64,000 nt of DNA from Gossypium raimondii. Lineage: Eukaryota; Streptophyta; Magnoliopsida; Malvales; Malvaceae. Shown here one piece after another: positions 36,271 to 49,644 of the stretch; the first letter of the stretch is position 1; every line of letters begins with the position of its first letter. The DNA lies in contig NC_068569.1 in assembly GCF_025698545.1 (NCBI RefSeq), positions 21,328,001-21,392,000 on the forward strand, in the 5' to 3' direction. A program made the position numbers and the translations under genes. The notes beneath the pieces are model-generated. The model was not told the DNA's origin. It worked only from the letters and a program-made list of their open reading frames with translations, and did no database searches.

Positions 36271-37995
36271 CTAAACTACTTTATCAAACCCAAGTTCATC
36301 TAACATCTCCTCAGGGAAATTAACAAACACCTGCACCTCTGTATTCCTATTTGAAGCCACCATAGCAAGCCTTTCACTACTTTATTCCTCTCTCTCAAAT
36401 ACACTTGATTTGCCATTGGACTATATTTTGTAAAAACAAATGAATCCTTCTTATCAAGGTTGAGGACGAACTGGCCAAGCAGCTAACCTGCAAAGCTTTA
36501 ATGAATTCCAAGCTATCCATGTGTATCGACACATTCTTGTACCCCTCTCTCTAAATAATGCCAAAACCATCAAGTATCCACAAATTTCAGCTTCAAAACT
36601 AGAACAACTCCCCAAATAGTGGTTACATCGAAGGATCTATTCTTCATTTTGTTTACATGTAACAGCCCCGGCAGTAGCAAAACATGTTTCCATCCTAACA
36701 GTCTCGTCGGCATATAACGCTTCAAATTTCCTACCAAAGAACGTTCAGAATCAATAACGAGATGTCTAGAGAGGTGACTCTTATAGGCTGAATTGTACTG
36801 TTTTGCCAAGCTTCTAAATATCTTAATAGTTTAAATAAAACCCCATGTTATTCCCTAAAAGTAAAAAAGGTTCTCGTTTTTCCATATGCGCCAAGCTATT
36901 AAACCAAAATAACTAGACAAAAAGATCCACACACACGACATCCACACTGGAGATCATAAAATAGTCTCCATCTAGATCGAGCGTAATCGTGGTCGACGGT
37001 TTGCGTGCACATCTGCACTCCAAGCCTCTTTTACAGCAGGGAAGTCCCTAACCACATGAATTAAATCTTTCATTTCGTAGTGACACATATGACCAATGCC
37101 CTTCTATATCTATTCCAAATAGTTAGAAGATGTTGTTAGAACACAAGCCATTAAAAAAACGGCACGTTAAGGTCCTTGAAAATTCCTTAGCCACCCTTTG
37201 TCTTTCCTATGCCATGTACCTTCCATTCTAGATCAATAAGCACTCTTGACCAAAAATGACCCTACCGAGGTGCGCACCCAATTGATTTTATCAGGACCAG
37301 CCTAAGGGTGGTGAGGGGAATACTCACAACTCTTTTATCAATATCTTTTGGAAACCGAGCTCTAAACAGTTCTAGATTCCACATCCCATCCTTTGTCCAT
37401 GTCACACTGTAAACAATCAATCATAAGATTCATTTGAGAAGTCACATGATTGAATGAACACCAACAGTAGACAAAATTCCTGGTCCATATAGACCAATAT
37501 AAATTCTCTCTCGATATGGGTCGTCTTTGAGGAAGTCCTCTCCATACGGTTGAATACCTTCCTCGGGCAATACTTTCAGGCACCCTCACTTTCATTCAAT
37601 ACTTCGATCAAATAACACGAACCCTTAAGGCTGTATCCTTAGACACTTGATTTTAGCAAAAAAATAAGCATTCAAATCATTTAAATATCTTAGAACTAAT
37701 CCTCCACAGGTAGGAGGTGGTAAATTAGGTCTTAGTCAACTAGTGACACTCTCCTTCCACCATTAGTCGAGACCCACACAAATTAGTTGCCGATCGTTCA
37801 ACCTACATGCAAACACAATTCAAAATTTACATTGGTTGCATAAAATAATTTTGTAAAGAAAGAATAACATAATAAACAAGAGTAACACTACCTGTCATAG
37901 AGAGCTACTTAGCGCCCTAATTACTCAATTTGCTATGCACCTATTCTGCCACACACCGCAATGTAGACTTAGAAACTCTGATATAGAACAAATGA
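36271..37995 (-). mobile_element. LINE ORF2 remnant, unit 11 (RT lost)
   Basis: RNase H tail from 36271 and a zf-RVT-proximal piece (37595-37362). The RT catalytic part is deleted with the same junction as unit 8 (near 37985). Confidence 0.75.
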
Positions 37996-38250
37996 GAAAG
38001 ATCTAGCCTCCTTTAGATAGTTTGATTTCAATTTGTTAAAATGAACTAAAGAACTGCATGGATCCAGTGGCTTGGTTTGATTTCAATTTGCTAAGAAAAA
38101 CATAATACTGCAATGTAACATCATGTTTTTTTCCACGAATAGAGTAAAATATGTTAGTAATGTAAAGTTAAATGATCTTCGCTTGCCCATCTTTTCTTTC
38201 CAAATGGCTCATTATTCTTTCTTGAAGTTCAATAAAGTAATTTTCAAAGG

Positions 38251-38466
38251 ATGGGGCTTTGTCAATTAAGAGGTAATGATTCCATGATTTGGTCTTTTGA
38301 TAATAAGGGAAAGTTCACTAGTACTTCTAGATGCAAGGAATTGAAAGAAAGCATTAAGGAGAAGGCAATTAAGGAAACAAATAAATGGAAATGGAGTACA
38401 AGACAAGTAGGGTGGAAGACGGTAAATCTTGCCGATCTTTCTTACAAAAATCTCATCCTAGAATAA
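38251..38466 (+). other. Plus-strand frame of unknown origin, unit 11
   Basis: 71 codons, ending early through an indel near 38428 ('aaatcttgccgatc' for 'aaatactcccagatc'). Confidence 0.25.
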
Positions 38467-38771
38467 TAGGTGTAATTATTACAAATTTCAGCAAAAAGGT
38501 CATAAATGGAATAGGTTAGAAGGTTGATATTATTTGGGTTTGGTTAGATTTTGAGTCCACTTTGAATAGCTAAAGATTGGAATATTAATAATTCATTAAC
38601 TTAATGGAATATGAAAAAAATGTATATAATTTTACAATGATTATTTATATTAATTCACAGTTTCAACAGCAACAATAATGGCAACACGCCAATGCCATCA
38701 ATACTATATCGTCTCCGTCAAGAAAACAAATTCACACATTATAATCTATTCATATTCGTTTAATTTTTTGC

Positions 38772-39363
38772 CTAATACTCATTTGGATTTTCAAGCTCGA
38801 GAGTTGATGTTATCTCATATCCCATTGAGACATAATATTTCATAAATCGATTCCCGGCAAGGAGTCGAGGTGCTTGGACCTTTGCGTTAATCAGTTCTTT
38901 TTCACAATTAGCAATTTCGGGACCTATAACAGCTACATCATAGTTTGCGGTTTGGGGATCTTCAACCAACTCTGAAGATACCATTTCAAATGATAAGCAT
39001 GCATATTTGTAAACCTCAACGCAACAATTAAGAGCTTTCAAAGCCTGAGGAGAACCTGGTTTCTTAATTATTTCATTATATACATTCAACGTTGCTTTGG
39101 CTTGCTGCTCCTAATTTCATAATGAGGGTTCCTAGTTGGGTTGTATCCATTGCCGCAATAATTTTGGGAGTGGAAAGTGCTTTTAGGCAAAACCTGCAGT
39201 TTTCCACTGCCTTGCCATTGCATAAATTTTCCACTAGTTGCGATGAAGGTACCGGAAGGGAAACATTAGCCTTTGTAATAATTGCATTTGTTGGCAAAGA
39301 AGAAAGCGAAAAGATAGATAAGAAAATAACTAAAACTAAGCCTAACTGATTTGGAGGAGCCAT
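38772..39363 (-). pseudogene. PMEI-domain inhibitor, copy 12 (single 2-bp deletion)
   Basis: Two frames overlap: codons 1-88 from the ATG at 39363, and the C-terminal 104 codons ending at 38772. They are separated only by a 2-bp deletion in 'ggcatttgctgc' near 39102. Everything else is intact. C8G and P30T are private to copies 9 and 12. A recent, probably real inactivation. Confidence 0.85.
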
Positions 39364-39698
39364 TGTCTTGTTGATTATGATACGAAGATATTTTTAATTA
39401 CAAATTTTGATCTTGTGATTTTTTAATTTCTTTTAATACTTTTTATAAAGGTAAAACGAATCTATTTTTTGATAAGTCTTAGCAACAATAACATATATTA
39501 TTATCAATTATAACAATAAAGTTATTTTAAACTTTTGTTAACAAAACTAATTTACTAATTTATTTACTAATATAAGTGTTTGACTATACAATTATATTGT
39601 TTTTTTCTCTTTTTGTTGAAAATTTCGGTTGGAATCAACTTTTCTTTTTGGTGTGTAAATAAAACTAACCAACTATGCTAAATAATTGCAAATGGAAA

Positions 39699-41652
39699 CT
39701 AAACTACTTTATCAAACCCAAGTTCATCTAACATCTCCTCAGGGAAATTAACAAACACCTGCACCTCTGTATTCCTATTTGAAGCCACCATAGCAAGCCT
39801 TTCAGCTACTTTATTCCTCTCTCTCGAAATACACTTGATTTGCCATTGGACTATATTTTGTAAATACAAATGAATCCTTCTTATCAAGGTTGAGGACGAA
39901 CTGGCCAAGCAGCTAACCTGCAAAGCTTTAATGAATTCCAAGCTATCCATGTGTATCGACACATTCTTGTACCCCTCTCTCTAAATAATGCCAAAACCAT
40001 CAAGTATCCACAAATTTCAGCTTCAAAACTAGAACAACTCCCCAAATAGTGGTTACATCGAAGGATCTATTCTTCATTTTGTTTACATGTAACAGCCCCG
40101 GTAGTAGCAAAACATGTTTCCAACCTAACAGTCTCGTCGGCATATAACGCTTCAAATTTCCTACCAAAGAACGTTCAGAATCAATAACGAGATGTCTAGA
40201 GAGGTGACTCTTATAGGCTGAATTGTACTGTTTTGCCAAGCTTCTAAATATCTTAATAGTTTAAATAAAACCCCATGTTATTCCCTAAAAGTAAAAAAGG
40301 TTCTCGTTTTTCCTTATGCGCCAAGCTATTAAACCAAAATAACTACACAAAAAGATCCACACACACGACATCCACACTGGAGATCATAAAATAGTCTCCA
40401 TCTAGATTGGAGCAGAATCAGGGCCGACGGTTTGCAGGCACAATCTGTACCCAAGCCTCTTTTACAGCAGGGAAGTCCCTAACCACATGAATTAAATCTT
40501 TCATTTCGTAGTGACACATATGACCAATGCCCTTCTGTATCTGTTCCAAATAGTTAGAAGATGTTGTTAGAACACAAGCCATTAAAAAAAAGGCACGTTA
40601 AGGTCCTTGAAAATTCCTTAGCCACCCTTTGTCTTTCCTATGCCATGTACCTTCGATTCTAGATCAATAAGCACTCTTGACCAAAAATGACCCTACCGAG
40701 GTGCGCACCCAACTGATTTTATTAGGACCAGCCTAAGGGTGGTGAGGGGAATACTCACAACTCTTTTATCAATATCCTTTGGAAACCGAGCTCTAAACAG
40801 TTCTAGATTCCACATCCCATCCTTTGTCCATGTCACACTGTAAACAATCAATCATAAGATTCATTTGAGAAGTCACATGATTGAATGAACACCAACAGTA
40901 GACAAAATTCCTGGTCCATATAGACCAATATAAATTCTCTCTCGATATGGGTCGTCCCTGAGGAAGTCCTCTCCATACGGCTGAATACCTTCCTTGGGCA
41001 ATACTTTCAGGCACCCTCACTTTCATTCAATACTTCGACCGAATAACACGAACCCTTAAGGCTATATCCTTAGACACTTGAGTTTAGCAAAAAAAATAAG
41101 CATTCAAATCATTTAAATATCTTAGAACTAATCCTCCACAGGTAGGAGGTTGAAAATTAGGTCTTAGTCAACTAGTGACACTCTCCTTCCACCATTAGTC
41201 GAGACCCACACAAATTAACTTGCCGATCGTTCAACCTACATGCGAACACAATTGAAAATTTACATTGGTTGCATAAAATAATTTGGTAAAGAAAGAATAA
41301 CATAATAAACAAGAGTAACACTACCTGTCATAGAGAGCTACTTAGCGCCCTAATTACTCAATTTGCTATGCACCTATTCTGCCACAAACCGCAACGTAGA
41401 GTTAGAAACTCTGATATAGAATAACGGCACTCCAAAGTACATTTCAATATCTTGGGCCCTTTTCAAACCAAGTAAACTACTTACCATGTTACTAAGATTA
41501 TCACCCACTCCTTCAGAAAAGAAAATGTTGGTTTTCTGGGTATTGACTTGATGGCCTAAGAAAGTACATAAGCAGTGAAGAATTCCTTTAAGGATCGGAA
41601 CATGCTTTAAGTCCGCTTTCAAAAGGATTACCAAATCATTTGCAAAGAACAA
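39699..41652 (-). mobile_element. LINE ORF2 remnant, unit 12
   Basis: RNase H tail open (39962-39699), zf-RVT-proximal piece (41026-40793) and an open RT fragment (41652-41374) with FAND, 'NTQKTNIFFSEGV' and 'YFGVPLFYIRVSNSTLRF'. Confidence 0.8.
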
Positions 41653-41917
41653 ATGAGAAAGATCTGGCCTCCTTTATATAGTTTGATTTCAATTTGTTAA
41701 AATGAACTAAAGAATTACATGGATTTAGTGGGTTGGTTTGATTTCAATTTGCTAAGAAAGACATAATACTGCAAAGTAACATCATGTTTTTTATCCCCGA
41801 ATAGAGTAAAATATCTTAGTAATGTCAAGTTAAATGATATTTGCCTGCCCATCTTTTCTTTCCAGATGACTAATTATTGTTTCTTGAAGTTCAATAAAGT
41901 AATTTTCAAAGGATAAG

Positions 41918-42170
41918 GCTTTGTCAATTAAGAGGTAATGATTCCATGATTTGGTCTTTTGATAATAAGGAAAGTTCACTAGTACTTCGGATGCAAGGAA
42001 TTGAAAGAAAGCATTAAGGAGAAGGAAATTAAGGAAACAAATAAATGGAAATGGAGTACGCACAAGTAGGGTGGAAGACGGTAAATACTCCCGATCTTTC
42101 TTACAAAATCTCATCTTAGAATAATAGATGTAAATATCATAAATTTTAGCAAAAGGTCATAAATGGAAGG
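41918..42170 (+). pseudogene. Plus-strand frame of unknown origin, unit 12 (frameshifted)
   Basis: Same segment as 31905-32141, but with several single-base losses ('aaggaaag', 'acttcgga', 'tacgcacaag', 'aaaaggtc'). Confidence 0.27.
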
Positions 42171-42427
42171 GTTAGAAGTTTGATATTATTTGGGTTTGGT
42201 TAGATTCGAGTCCACATTGAAAAGCTAAAGATTGGAATATTAATAATTCTTTAACTTAATGGAATATGAAAAAAAATGTATATAATTTTACAATGATTAT
42301 TTAAATTAAGTCACAGTTTCAACAGCAACAATAATGGCAACACGCCATTGCCATCAATATTATATTGTATCAATCAAGATAACAAATTCACATATTATAA
42401 TCTATTCATATTCGTTTAATTTTTATC

Positions 42428-43021
42428 CTAATACTCATTTGGATTTTCAAGCTCGAGAGTTGATGTTATCTCATATCCCATTGAGACATAATATTTCATA
42501 AATCGATTCCCAGCAAGGAGTCGAGGTGCTTGAACCTTTGCGTTAATCAGTTCCTTTTCACAATTAGCAATATCGGGACCTATAACAGCTACATCATTGT
42601 TTGCGGTTTGGGGATCTTCAACCAATTTTCAAGATACCAATTCAAATTATTAGATTGCATATTTGTAAGCCTCAACGCAACAATTAAGAGCTTTCAAAGC
42701 TTGAGGAGAACCTGGTTTCTTAATTATTTCATTACATACATTCAACGTTGCTTTGGCATTGGCTGCTCCTAATTTCATAATAAGGGTTCCTAGTTGGGTT
42801 GTATCCATTGCCGCAATAATTTTGGGAGTGGAAAGTGCTTTCAGACAAAACCTGCGATTTTCAACTGCCTTGCCATTGCATAAATTTTCCACTAGTTGCG
42901 ATGAAGGTACCGGAAGGGAAACATTAGCCTTTGGAATAATTGCATTTGTTGGCAAAGAAGAAAGCGAAAAGATAGATAAGAAAATAACTAAAACTAAGCA
43001 TAACTGATTTGGAGGAGCCAT
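42428..43021 (-). pseudogene. PMEI-domain inhibitor, copy 13 (three in-frame stops)
   Basis: Full length (594 bp, no net indel) with the first 123 codons open, then TAA-TAA at codons 124-125 and TGA at about 131. The C-terminal frame after that is intact, including the last Cys and the ENPNEY end. Promoter spacer and TATA-like sequence are present. A protein stopping at residue 123 would lack the second disulfide. Confidence 0.87.
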
Positions 43022-45159
43022 TGTCTTGTTGATTATGATACGAAGATATTTTTAATTACAAATTTTGATCTTGTGATTTTTTTAATTTCTTTTACTACTT
43101 TTTATAAAGGTAAGGCGAATCTATTTTTGATAAGTCTTAGCAACAAGAATATACATTATTATCAATTATAACAATAAAGTTATTTTAAACTTTTGTTAAC
43201 AAAACTAATTTAGTAATTTATTTACTAATATAAGTGTTTGGATGTACAATTATATTGTTTTTTTCTTTTTGTTGAAAATTACAGTTGTAATCAACTTTTC
43301 TTTTGGTGTATAAATAAAATTAACCAACTCTACTAAATAATTACAATTTGAAACTCAACTACTTTATCAAACCCAAATTCATCTAACATGTCCTCGGGAA
43401 ATTAACAAACAAATGCACCTCTGTATTCCTATTTGAAGCCACCATAGCAAGCCTTTCAAAGAACTTTATTCCTCTCTCTTCATACACTTGATTTGCCATT
43501 GGACTATAGTTTGTAAAAACAAATGAATCCTTCTTATCAAGGTTGAGGACGAATCGCCAAGCAACTAACTCGCAAAGTTTTAATGAATTCAAGCTATCCA
43601 TGTGTATCGACACATTCTTGTACCCTCTCTTTAAATAATGCCAAAACCATCAAGTATCCACAAATTTCAGCTTCAAGAATAGAACGACTCCCAAATAGTG
43701 GTTATATCAACAAATCTACTCTTTATTTTGTTTACATGTATCACCCCCGGCAGTAGCAAAACATGTTTCCAGCCTAACAGTAGCGTCGGCATCTATCGTT
43801 TCAAATTTCCTACCAAAGAACATCCAGAATCAATAATGAGATGTCTAGAGAGGTGACTCTTATAGGTGAATTGTACTATTTTTCAAGCTTCGAAAATCTT
43901 AATAGTTTAAATAAAACCACATGTTATTCCCTAAAAGTAAAAAGGTTCTTGTTTTTCCATATCGTCAAGCTATTAAACCAAAATAACTAAACCAAAAGAT
44001 CCACACACACGACATCCACACTGGAGATCATAAATTAGTCTCGATCTAGATTGGAGCAGAATCGTAATGACGGTTTGCCAAAGACAATCAGATCTAAGCC
44101 TCTTTACAAATGGAAATCCCTAACCACATGAATTAAATCTTTCATTTCATAGTGACACATATGACCAATGCCCTTCCGTATATGTTCCAAATAGTTAGAA
44201 GATGTTGTTTGAACACAAGCCATAAAAAAAAGGCACGTTAAGGTCCTTGAAAATTCCTTAGCCACCCTTTGTCTTTTCTATGCCATGTACCCTCGATTCT
44301 AGATCAATAAGCACTCTTAACCAAAAATGACCCTACTGAGGTGCGAACCCAATTGATTTTATCAGGACCAACCTAAGGGTGGTGAGGGGAATACTCACAA
44401 CTCTTTTATCAATATCCTTTGGAAACCGAGCTCTAAACAGTTCTAGATTCCACATCCCATCCTTAGTTACCATGTCACACTGTAAACAATCAATCATAAG
44501 ATTGATTTGAGAAGGCAGAAGATTGATTGAACACCAACAGTAGACAAAATTGCTGGTCCAAATAGACCAATATAAATTCTCTCTCGATATGGGCCGTTCC
44601 TTAGCATGTCCTCTCCATACGGCTTTATACCTTCCTCAGGAAATACTTTCAGGCACCCTCACTTCCATTCCATACTTCGATCGAATAACACGAACCCTTA
44701 AGTCAGTATCCTTCGAGACTTGATTAATCCCCAATTTTTGCAAAAAAATTAGGTCTTAGTCAACTAGAGACACTCTCCTTCCACCATTAGTCGAGACCCA
44801 TATGAATTATCTTGCCGATCGTTCAACCTACACGCTAACACAATTGAAAATTTACATTGGTTGATAAAATAATTTGGTAAAGAATAAATAACAGACTAAA
44901 CAAGAGTAACACTACCTGTCATAGGGAGCTACTTAGCGCCCTAATTACTCAATTTGCTACGCACCTATTCTGCCACAAACCGCAACGTAGAGTTAGAAAC
45001 TCTGTTATAGAATAACGGCACTCCAAAGTACATTTCGATATCTTGGGCGCTTTTCAAACCAAGTAAACTACTTACCATGTTACTAAGATCATCACCCACT
45101 CCTTCTGAAAAGAAAATGTTGGTTTTCTGGGCATTGACTTGATGGCCTAAGAAAGTACA

Positions 45160-45164
45160 TAAGC
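45160..45164. repeat. Target-site duplication, left copy (taagc)
   Basis: 5-bp direct repeat immediately before the LTR; partner at 48103-48107. Confidence 0.88.
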
Positions 45165-48102
45165 TGTAACACCCCTTAACCCTAAACCGTCGCCGGAACA
45201 GGGTTACGGAGCATTACCGGATATATCAGATAACTTATAACTAGTTTAAACATCATTCTACAACCGTAATAACAAAACTTTTATACTTAACCTATACATC
45301 ACCTAGGTACATGCCACATTATCAAACAAAGGTACATCACTAAAATTTCTCTGAGGTCGGGATTACTCTGGATGCTGGACCGGACACTGACTTTCTACTA
45401 ACTCACATGACGAAACAATCGTGCATCGAGTATAGGAATACTCAATGGTATTACCATAATTCAAATTAATAACATTAATCGATAAATTATACACATTTAA
45501 ATTTATGTCTACAATTATTCATTAATTATCTCGTACTTTAAATTAACTTGATAATTAATAATAATAAGCAATATTTCAATCTTATACTTAATTGTATTCA
45601 TACCTTATTTCACTATCTAAATTTTATTGGATATTTCAACAACAACAATTATAATAACTAATTTTATAAATTTGTATTCAAATTAACTCATACACTATTT
45701 CTTAATTCAATTTATACCATTAATTTTTCAATAAACATTTAATACATTAAATCAACTTGTTTCAACAACAACAACAATAATAATAACTATCTTTTAATTC
45801 GATTTGTTCATTACAATCAATTTACACTAAAATCTTTTAACACTCAATTTATTCATTAAATTCATAAATAAATTTCAATAACTTGTATTCAATTAAATTC
45901 ACATATTATTTCACTATTTCAAATCATTTTATTTTCACTTCTCATTTCTCAACAATAGCTATTTTAATTTGTTTTTATTCACTTAGATTTTTTTTTTTAC
46001 ATTATCTCCACTTCATGAACTATATCATTATCTATTTCTTGAACCCATGGTTTATACATTTCATTTTCTATATCTCAATTTAATATCTCTTTTCGATTCA
46101 TATTCAAGATCATTCAATAAAATTTATATTATCAAAATTATTCATTTGCCCCTATTAACTTGACTCGGACTCTGACAGATACGCGGATTCCACCCAACAC
46201 ACAAGAATATCCAACCAAAACACACCCGAAATAAATATAAATCCTCCATAACACACCAATATATCATATCCTCCCAAACACACCAATAAGACATTAAATG
46301 CCTCTTCGGATAAACCGAAGCATATAATAACATAATCATCTTCTCGGCCGAGCTACAAATCTCCTCATCACATCACAAATCCTATGGCATGCCATTTGTA
46401 TCCAATCTAGTCCGATAAGTTAATAGGGTATTCGAATCACATTTCAATTCAATCATTTTCTCATACTTTCAATTCCAATTTAATCACAATTTAATTCAAT
46501 ACATTTTTCACCTTCCAATCAGTATACCATCAATTGCTCATATTCAATACATTTTTCACCTTCCAATCAGTATACCATCAATTGCTCATACATATTCATA
46601 CTTCATTTTAATTTCATTCAATTCACATACAATTCAATATCATTTAATTCAATATCGATATTCACCTTATTTTTATTTACTAAACATATTATTCAAATTT
46701 CAACAATTGCTATTAATAAATTCAATATCAATATTTATTTATCATTCAATTCAATCATGATACTTAATTCAATTTGCTTATCATGTATATTAATTTAAAT
46801 TTTAACAATTAATAATTAAATTGAATTATAGTAATACTAACTGTAAATTTTCTCGAGTCACTCATTGTTCACCTTCTCCTTTCCTTTCTGGACAATGACT
46901 CTTGCATGACATTAGCTACGTAATTAAACAATTAAAATCATTAATACACAATTTCATTAAAATATTTCCTTTTATACCTAAACTTTACCCAAATTCCAAT
47001 TTAATCCCTTATCAATACTAATTTTATTTTCCGATTCTAACTCTATATTCTCTCTTAATTCTTACTATAAATTCACTTTAACTCTTCATTTTCACCATAA
47101 ATCCCTAATTTCAAAATTCTCTCAATTTAGTCCCTATTAATTCAAAGCCTATAATTTATTTTACAAATCAACCTTTTACTAACTTCTAACTTGAAATTTA
47201 ATCAATTTAACCCCTAATTCTTTCATTTATTCAACATAATCAATGTCTAGAAATATAATAACTTCCCAAATTTCAACATAAATCCAATAATACTTTGTTC
47301 TAGGATACCAAAACTCAAAATTATAAGAAAAGGACTTAATTTAACTTACCAATTGAGCTTGGAATCTTGAAATCCCAAATTTTCTTCCTTTGCTTCCCTT
47401 TTCCTTTTCTTTCCTTTCTCCCCTGTTTTCTTGCCTATTCTGCTTCCATTTCTCTTTTCCATCTTTTATTTCTTTTATTTAGTTAGTTTAATATAATAAC
47501 AATAAAATAATAATATAATATTACTTACTTAAATAATAAGGAAATATGTAATCATTACTAATATGTATGTATTTTATTTTTCCACATGTCATCATATACA
47601 CCATACATTTATCAACAATTTTGTTTATTTGAAATATAATAATATAATATAATTAATATAATTTACAATATAAAAAATCTCAGATTTTATCATGCATATG
47701 CCGCCTCATTTATGGGACTTGGCATATTTACTTATTTAGTCCTTTAACTTTTCTTTAATCTATTATTTAACTTTTACCCTATTGTAATTTAGTCCTTTTA
47801 ATCAATTAACCATCAAAACATTAAAATTTCTTGATGAAACTTTAATACTACCCTAATGACACTCCGTAAATATTTATAAAAATATTTACGGCTCATTTTA
47901 TCATATCGAGGTCTCGATACCTCATTTTCGACCCAATTTACCTAATAATTTCTTGTAAATCACAAAAATCACTAATTCAAAAATATTTCTAAAATTATGC
48001 TTAACTTATAATTATTAATTAATAATTTTTTTTCTAACTTTTTCATCGGATTTAGTGATCTCAAATCACTGCTTTGACACTACTAAAAATTGGGCTGTTA
48101 CA
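45165..48102 (+). mobile_element. Solo LTR of an LTR retrotransposon (2938 bp)
   Basis: Starts TGTAACACCCC, ends GGGCTGTTACA and is flanked by taagc. The first 80 bp ('ccggaacagggttacggagc') are typical of large Ty3/gypsy LTRs of cotton-like genomes, from memory. The interior is strongly AT-rich with many 'aattcaat' runs, contains a 48-bp tandem duplication and encodes no protein domain; short ORFs at 45883-46083 and 46142-46339 are chance frames. There is no internal region or second LTR in the window. Confidence 0.88.
46494..46589. repeat. 48-bp tandem duplication inside the LTR
   Basis: Two copies starting 'attcaatacatttttcacc' at 46494 and 46542, essentially identical. Confidence 0.85.
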
Positions 48103-48107
48103 TAAGC
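48103..48107. repeat. Target-site duplication, right copy (taagc)
   Basis: Matches 45160-45164. Confidence 0.88.
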
Positions 48108-48446
48108 AGTGAAGAATTCCTTTAAGGATCTGAACATGCTTTAAATCCGCTTTCAAAAAGGTTACCAAATCATTTGCAAATAACAAATGGGAAAGATCTG
48201 GCCTCCTTTAGATAGTTTGATTTCAATTTGTTAAAATGAACTAAAGAACTACATGGATCCAGCGGCTTGGTTTGATTTCAATTTGCTAAGAAAAACATAA
48301 TATTGCAGAGTAACATCATGTTTTTTTTCCACGAATAGAGTAAAATATCTTAGTAATGTCAAGTTAAATGATCTTTATCTACCCATCATTTCTTTCCAAA
48401 TGACTCATTATTCCTTCTTGAAGTTCAATAAAGTAATTTTCAAAGG

Positions 48447-48701
48447 ATGAGGCTTTGTCAATTAAGAGGTAATGATTCCATGATTTGGTCTTTTGATAAT
48501 AAGGGAAAGTTCACTAGTACTTCTGGATGCAAGGATTTGAACGAAAGCACTAAGGAGAAGGCAATTAAAGAAAAATATAAATGGAAATGGAGTACGGCAC
48601 AAGTAGGGTGGAAGACGGTAAATACTCCCAGATCTTTCTTACAAAAATCTCATCCTAGAATAATAGGTGTAATAATTATAAATTTTAGCAAAAAGTCATA
48701 A
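48447..48701 (+). other. Plus-strand frame of unknown origin, unit 13
   Basis: 84 codons, 'MRLCQLRGNDSMIWSFDN', with more substitutions (KDLNESTKEK) than the left units. Ends one codon early relative to unit 1 because of an indel near 48695. Confidence 0.28.
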
Positions 48702-48967
48702 ATGGAAGAGGTTTGAAGGTTGATATTATTTGGGTTTGGTTAGATTTTGAGCCCACATTGAATAGCTAAAAATTGGAATATTAATAATTCTTTAACTTAA
48801 TGGAATATGAAAAAAATGTATATAATTTTACAATGTTTATTTAAATTAATTCACAGTTTCAACAGCAACAATAATGGCAACACGCCAATGCCATCGATAC
48901 TATATTGTATCAATCAAGATAACAAATTCACACATTATAATCTATTCATATTCGTTTAATTTTTTGC

Positions 48968-49561
48968 CTAATACTCATTTGGATTTTCAAGCTCGAGAGT
49001 TGATGTTATCTCATATCCCATTGAGACATAATATTTCATAAATCGATTCCCAGCAAGGAGTCGAGGTGCTTGGACCTTTGCGTTAATCAGTTCCTTTTCA
49101 CAATTACCAATTTCGGGACCTATAACAGCTACATCATAGTTTGCGGTTTGGGGATCTTCAACCAATTCTGAAGATACCATTTCAAAAGATAAGATTGCAT
49201 ATTTGTAAGCCTCAACGCAACAATTAAGAGCTTTCAAAGCCTGAGGAGAACCTGGTTTCTTAATTATTTCATTATATACATTCAACGTTGCTTTGGCATT
49301 TGCTGCTCCTAATTTCATAATGAGGGTTCCTAGTTGGGTTGTATCCATTGCCGCAATAATTTTGGGAGTGGAAAGTGCTTTCAAACAAAACCTGCGATTT
49401 TCAACTGCCTTGCCATTGCATAAATTTTCCACTAGTTGCGATGAAGGTACCGGAAGGGAAACATTAGCCTTTAGAATAATTGCACTTGTTGGCAAAGAAG
49501 AAAGCGAAAAGATAGATAAAAAAATAACTAAAACTAAGCATAACTGATTTGGAGGAGCCAT
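48968..49561 (-). CDS. PMEI-domain secreted inhibitor, copy 14 (intact, 197 aa)
   Basis: Complete. Signal peptide 1-27 now ends TSA (S26), a marker of the right-hand subfamily. L30 replaces P30 right after the predicted cleavage site, and A152 is G. All Cys (48, 59, 114, 115, 154) and the N33 sequon are kept. TATA box about 80 bp upstream. Expected to be a secreted invertase or pectin methylesterase inhibitor. It is the first copy to the right of the large LTR and belongs to the more diverged, cleaner half of the array. Confidence 0.9.
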   Translation of the reverse strand: MAPPNQLCLVLVIFLSIFSLSSLPTSAIILKANVSLPVPSSQLVENLCNGKAVENRRFCLKALSTPKIIAAMDTTQLGTLIMKLGAANAKATLNVYNEIIKKPGSPQALKALNCCVEAYKYAILSFEMVSSELVEDPQTANYDVAVIGPEIGNCEKELINAKVQAPRLLAGNRFMKYYVSMGYEITSTLELENPNEY

Positions 49562-49634
49562 TGTCTTGTTGATTGTGATACGAAGATATTTTTAATTACA
49601 AATTTTGATCTTGTCATTTTTAATTTCTTTTACT

Positions 49635-49644
49635 ACTTTTTATA
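49635..49644 (-). promoter_or_regulatory. TATA box of PMEI copy 14
   Basis: Minus strand TATAAAAAGT, 74-83 bp upstream of the ATG at 49561. Confidence 0.55.

Larger units (their letters stand above)
35168..45202. repeat. 10-kb three-unit block B (cleaner copy)
   Basis: Direct repeat of 25222-35166 with PMEI copies 11-13 and LINE units 11-13. It is cleaner than block A over most of its length, although 41.96-42.19 and 43.1-44.1 kb also carry scars. Confidence 0.88.
43354..48190 (-). mobile_element. LINE ORF2 remnant, unit 13, split by a solo LTR
   Basis: RNase H tail from 43354, zf-RVT-proximal piece near 44700-44340 and the RT fragment, which is cut by the LTR. 'gcctaagaaagtacataagc' ends at 45164 and 'taagcagtgaagaatt' resumes at 48103. 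Joining across the TSD restores the normal RT order seen in other units. Confidence 0.8.

Noticed and set aside
46142..46339. 65-codon minus-strand frame with several Cys and Trp in the second LTR
   Set aside because: No similarity that I recognise, and it lies inside an LTR with no other coding signal.
45165..48102. A complete LTR retrotransposon spanning the two LTRs at 8466 and 45165
   Set aside because: The two LTRs have different termini and different TSDs and enclose only PMEI/LINE units, so they are independent solo LTRs.
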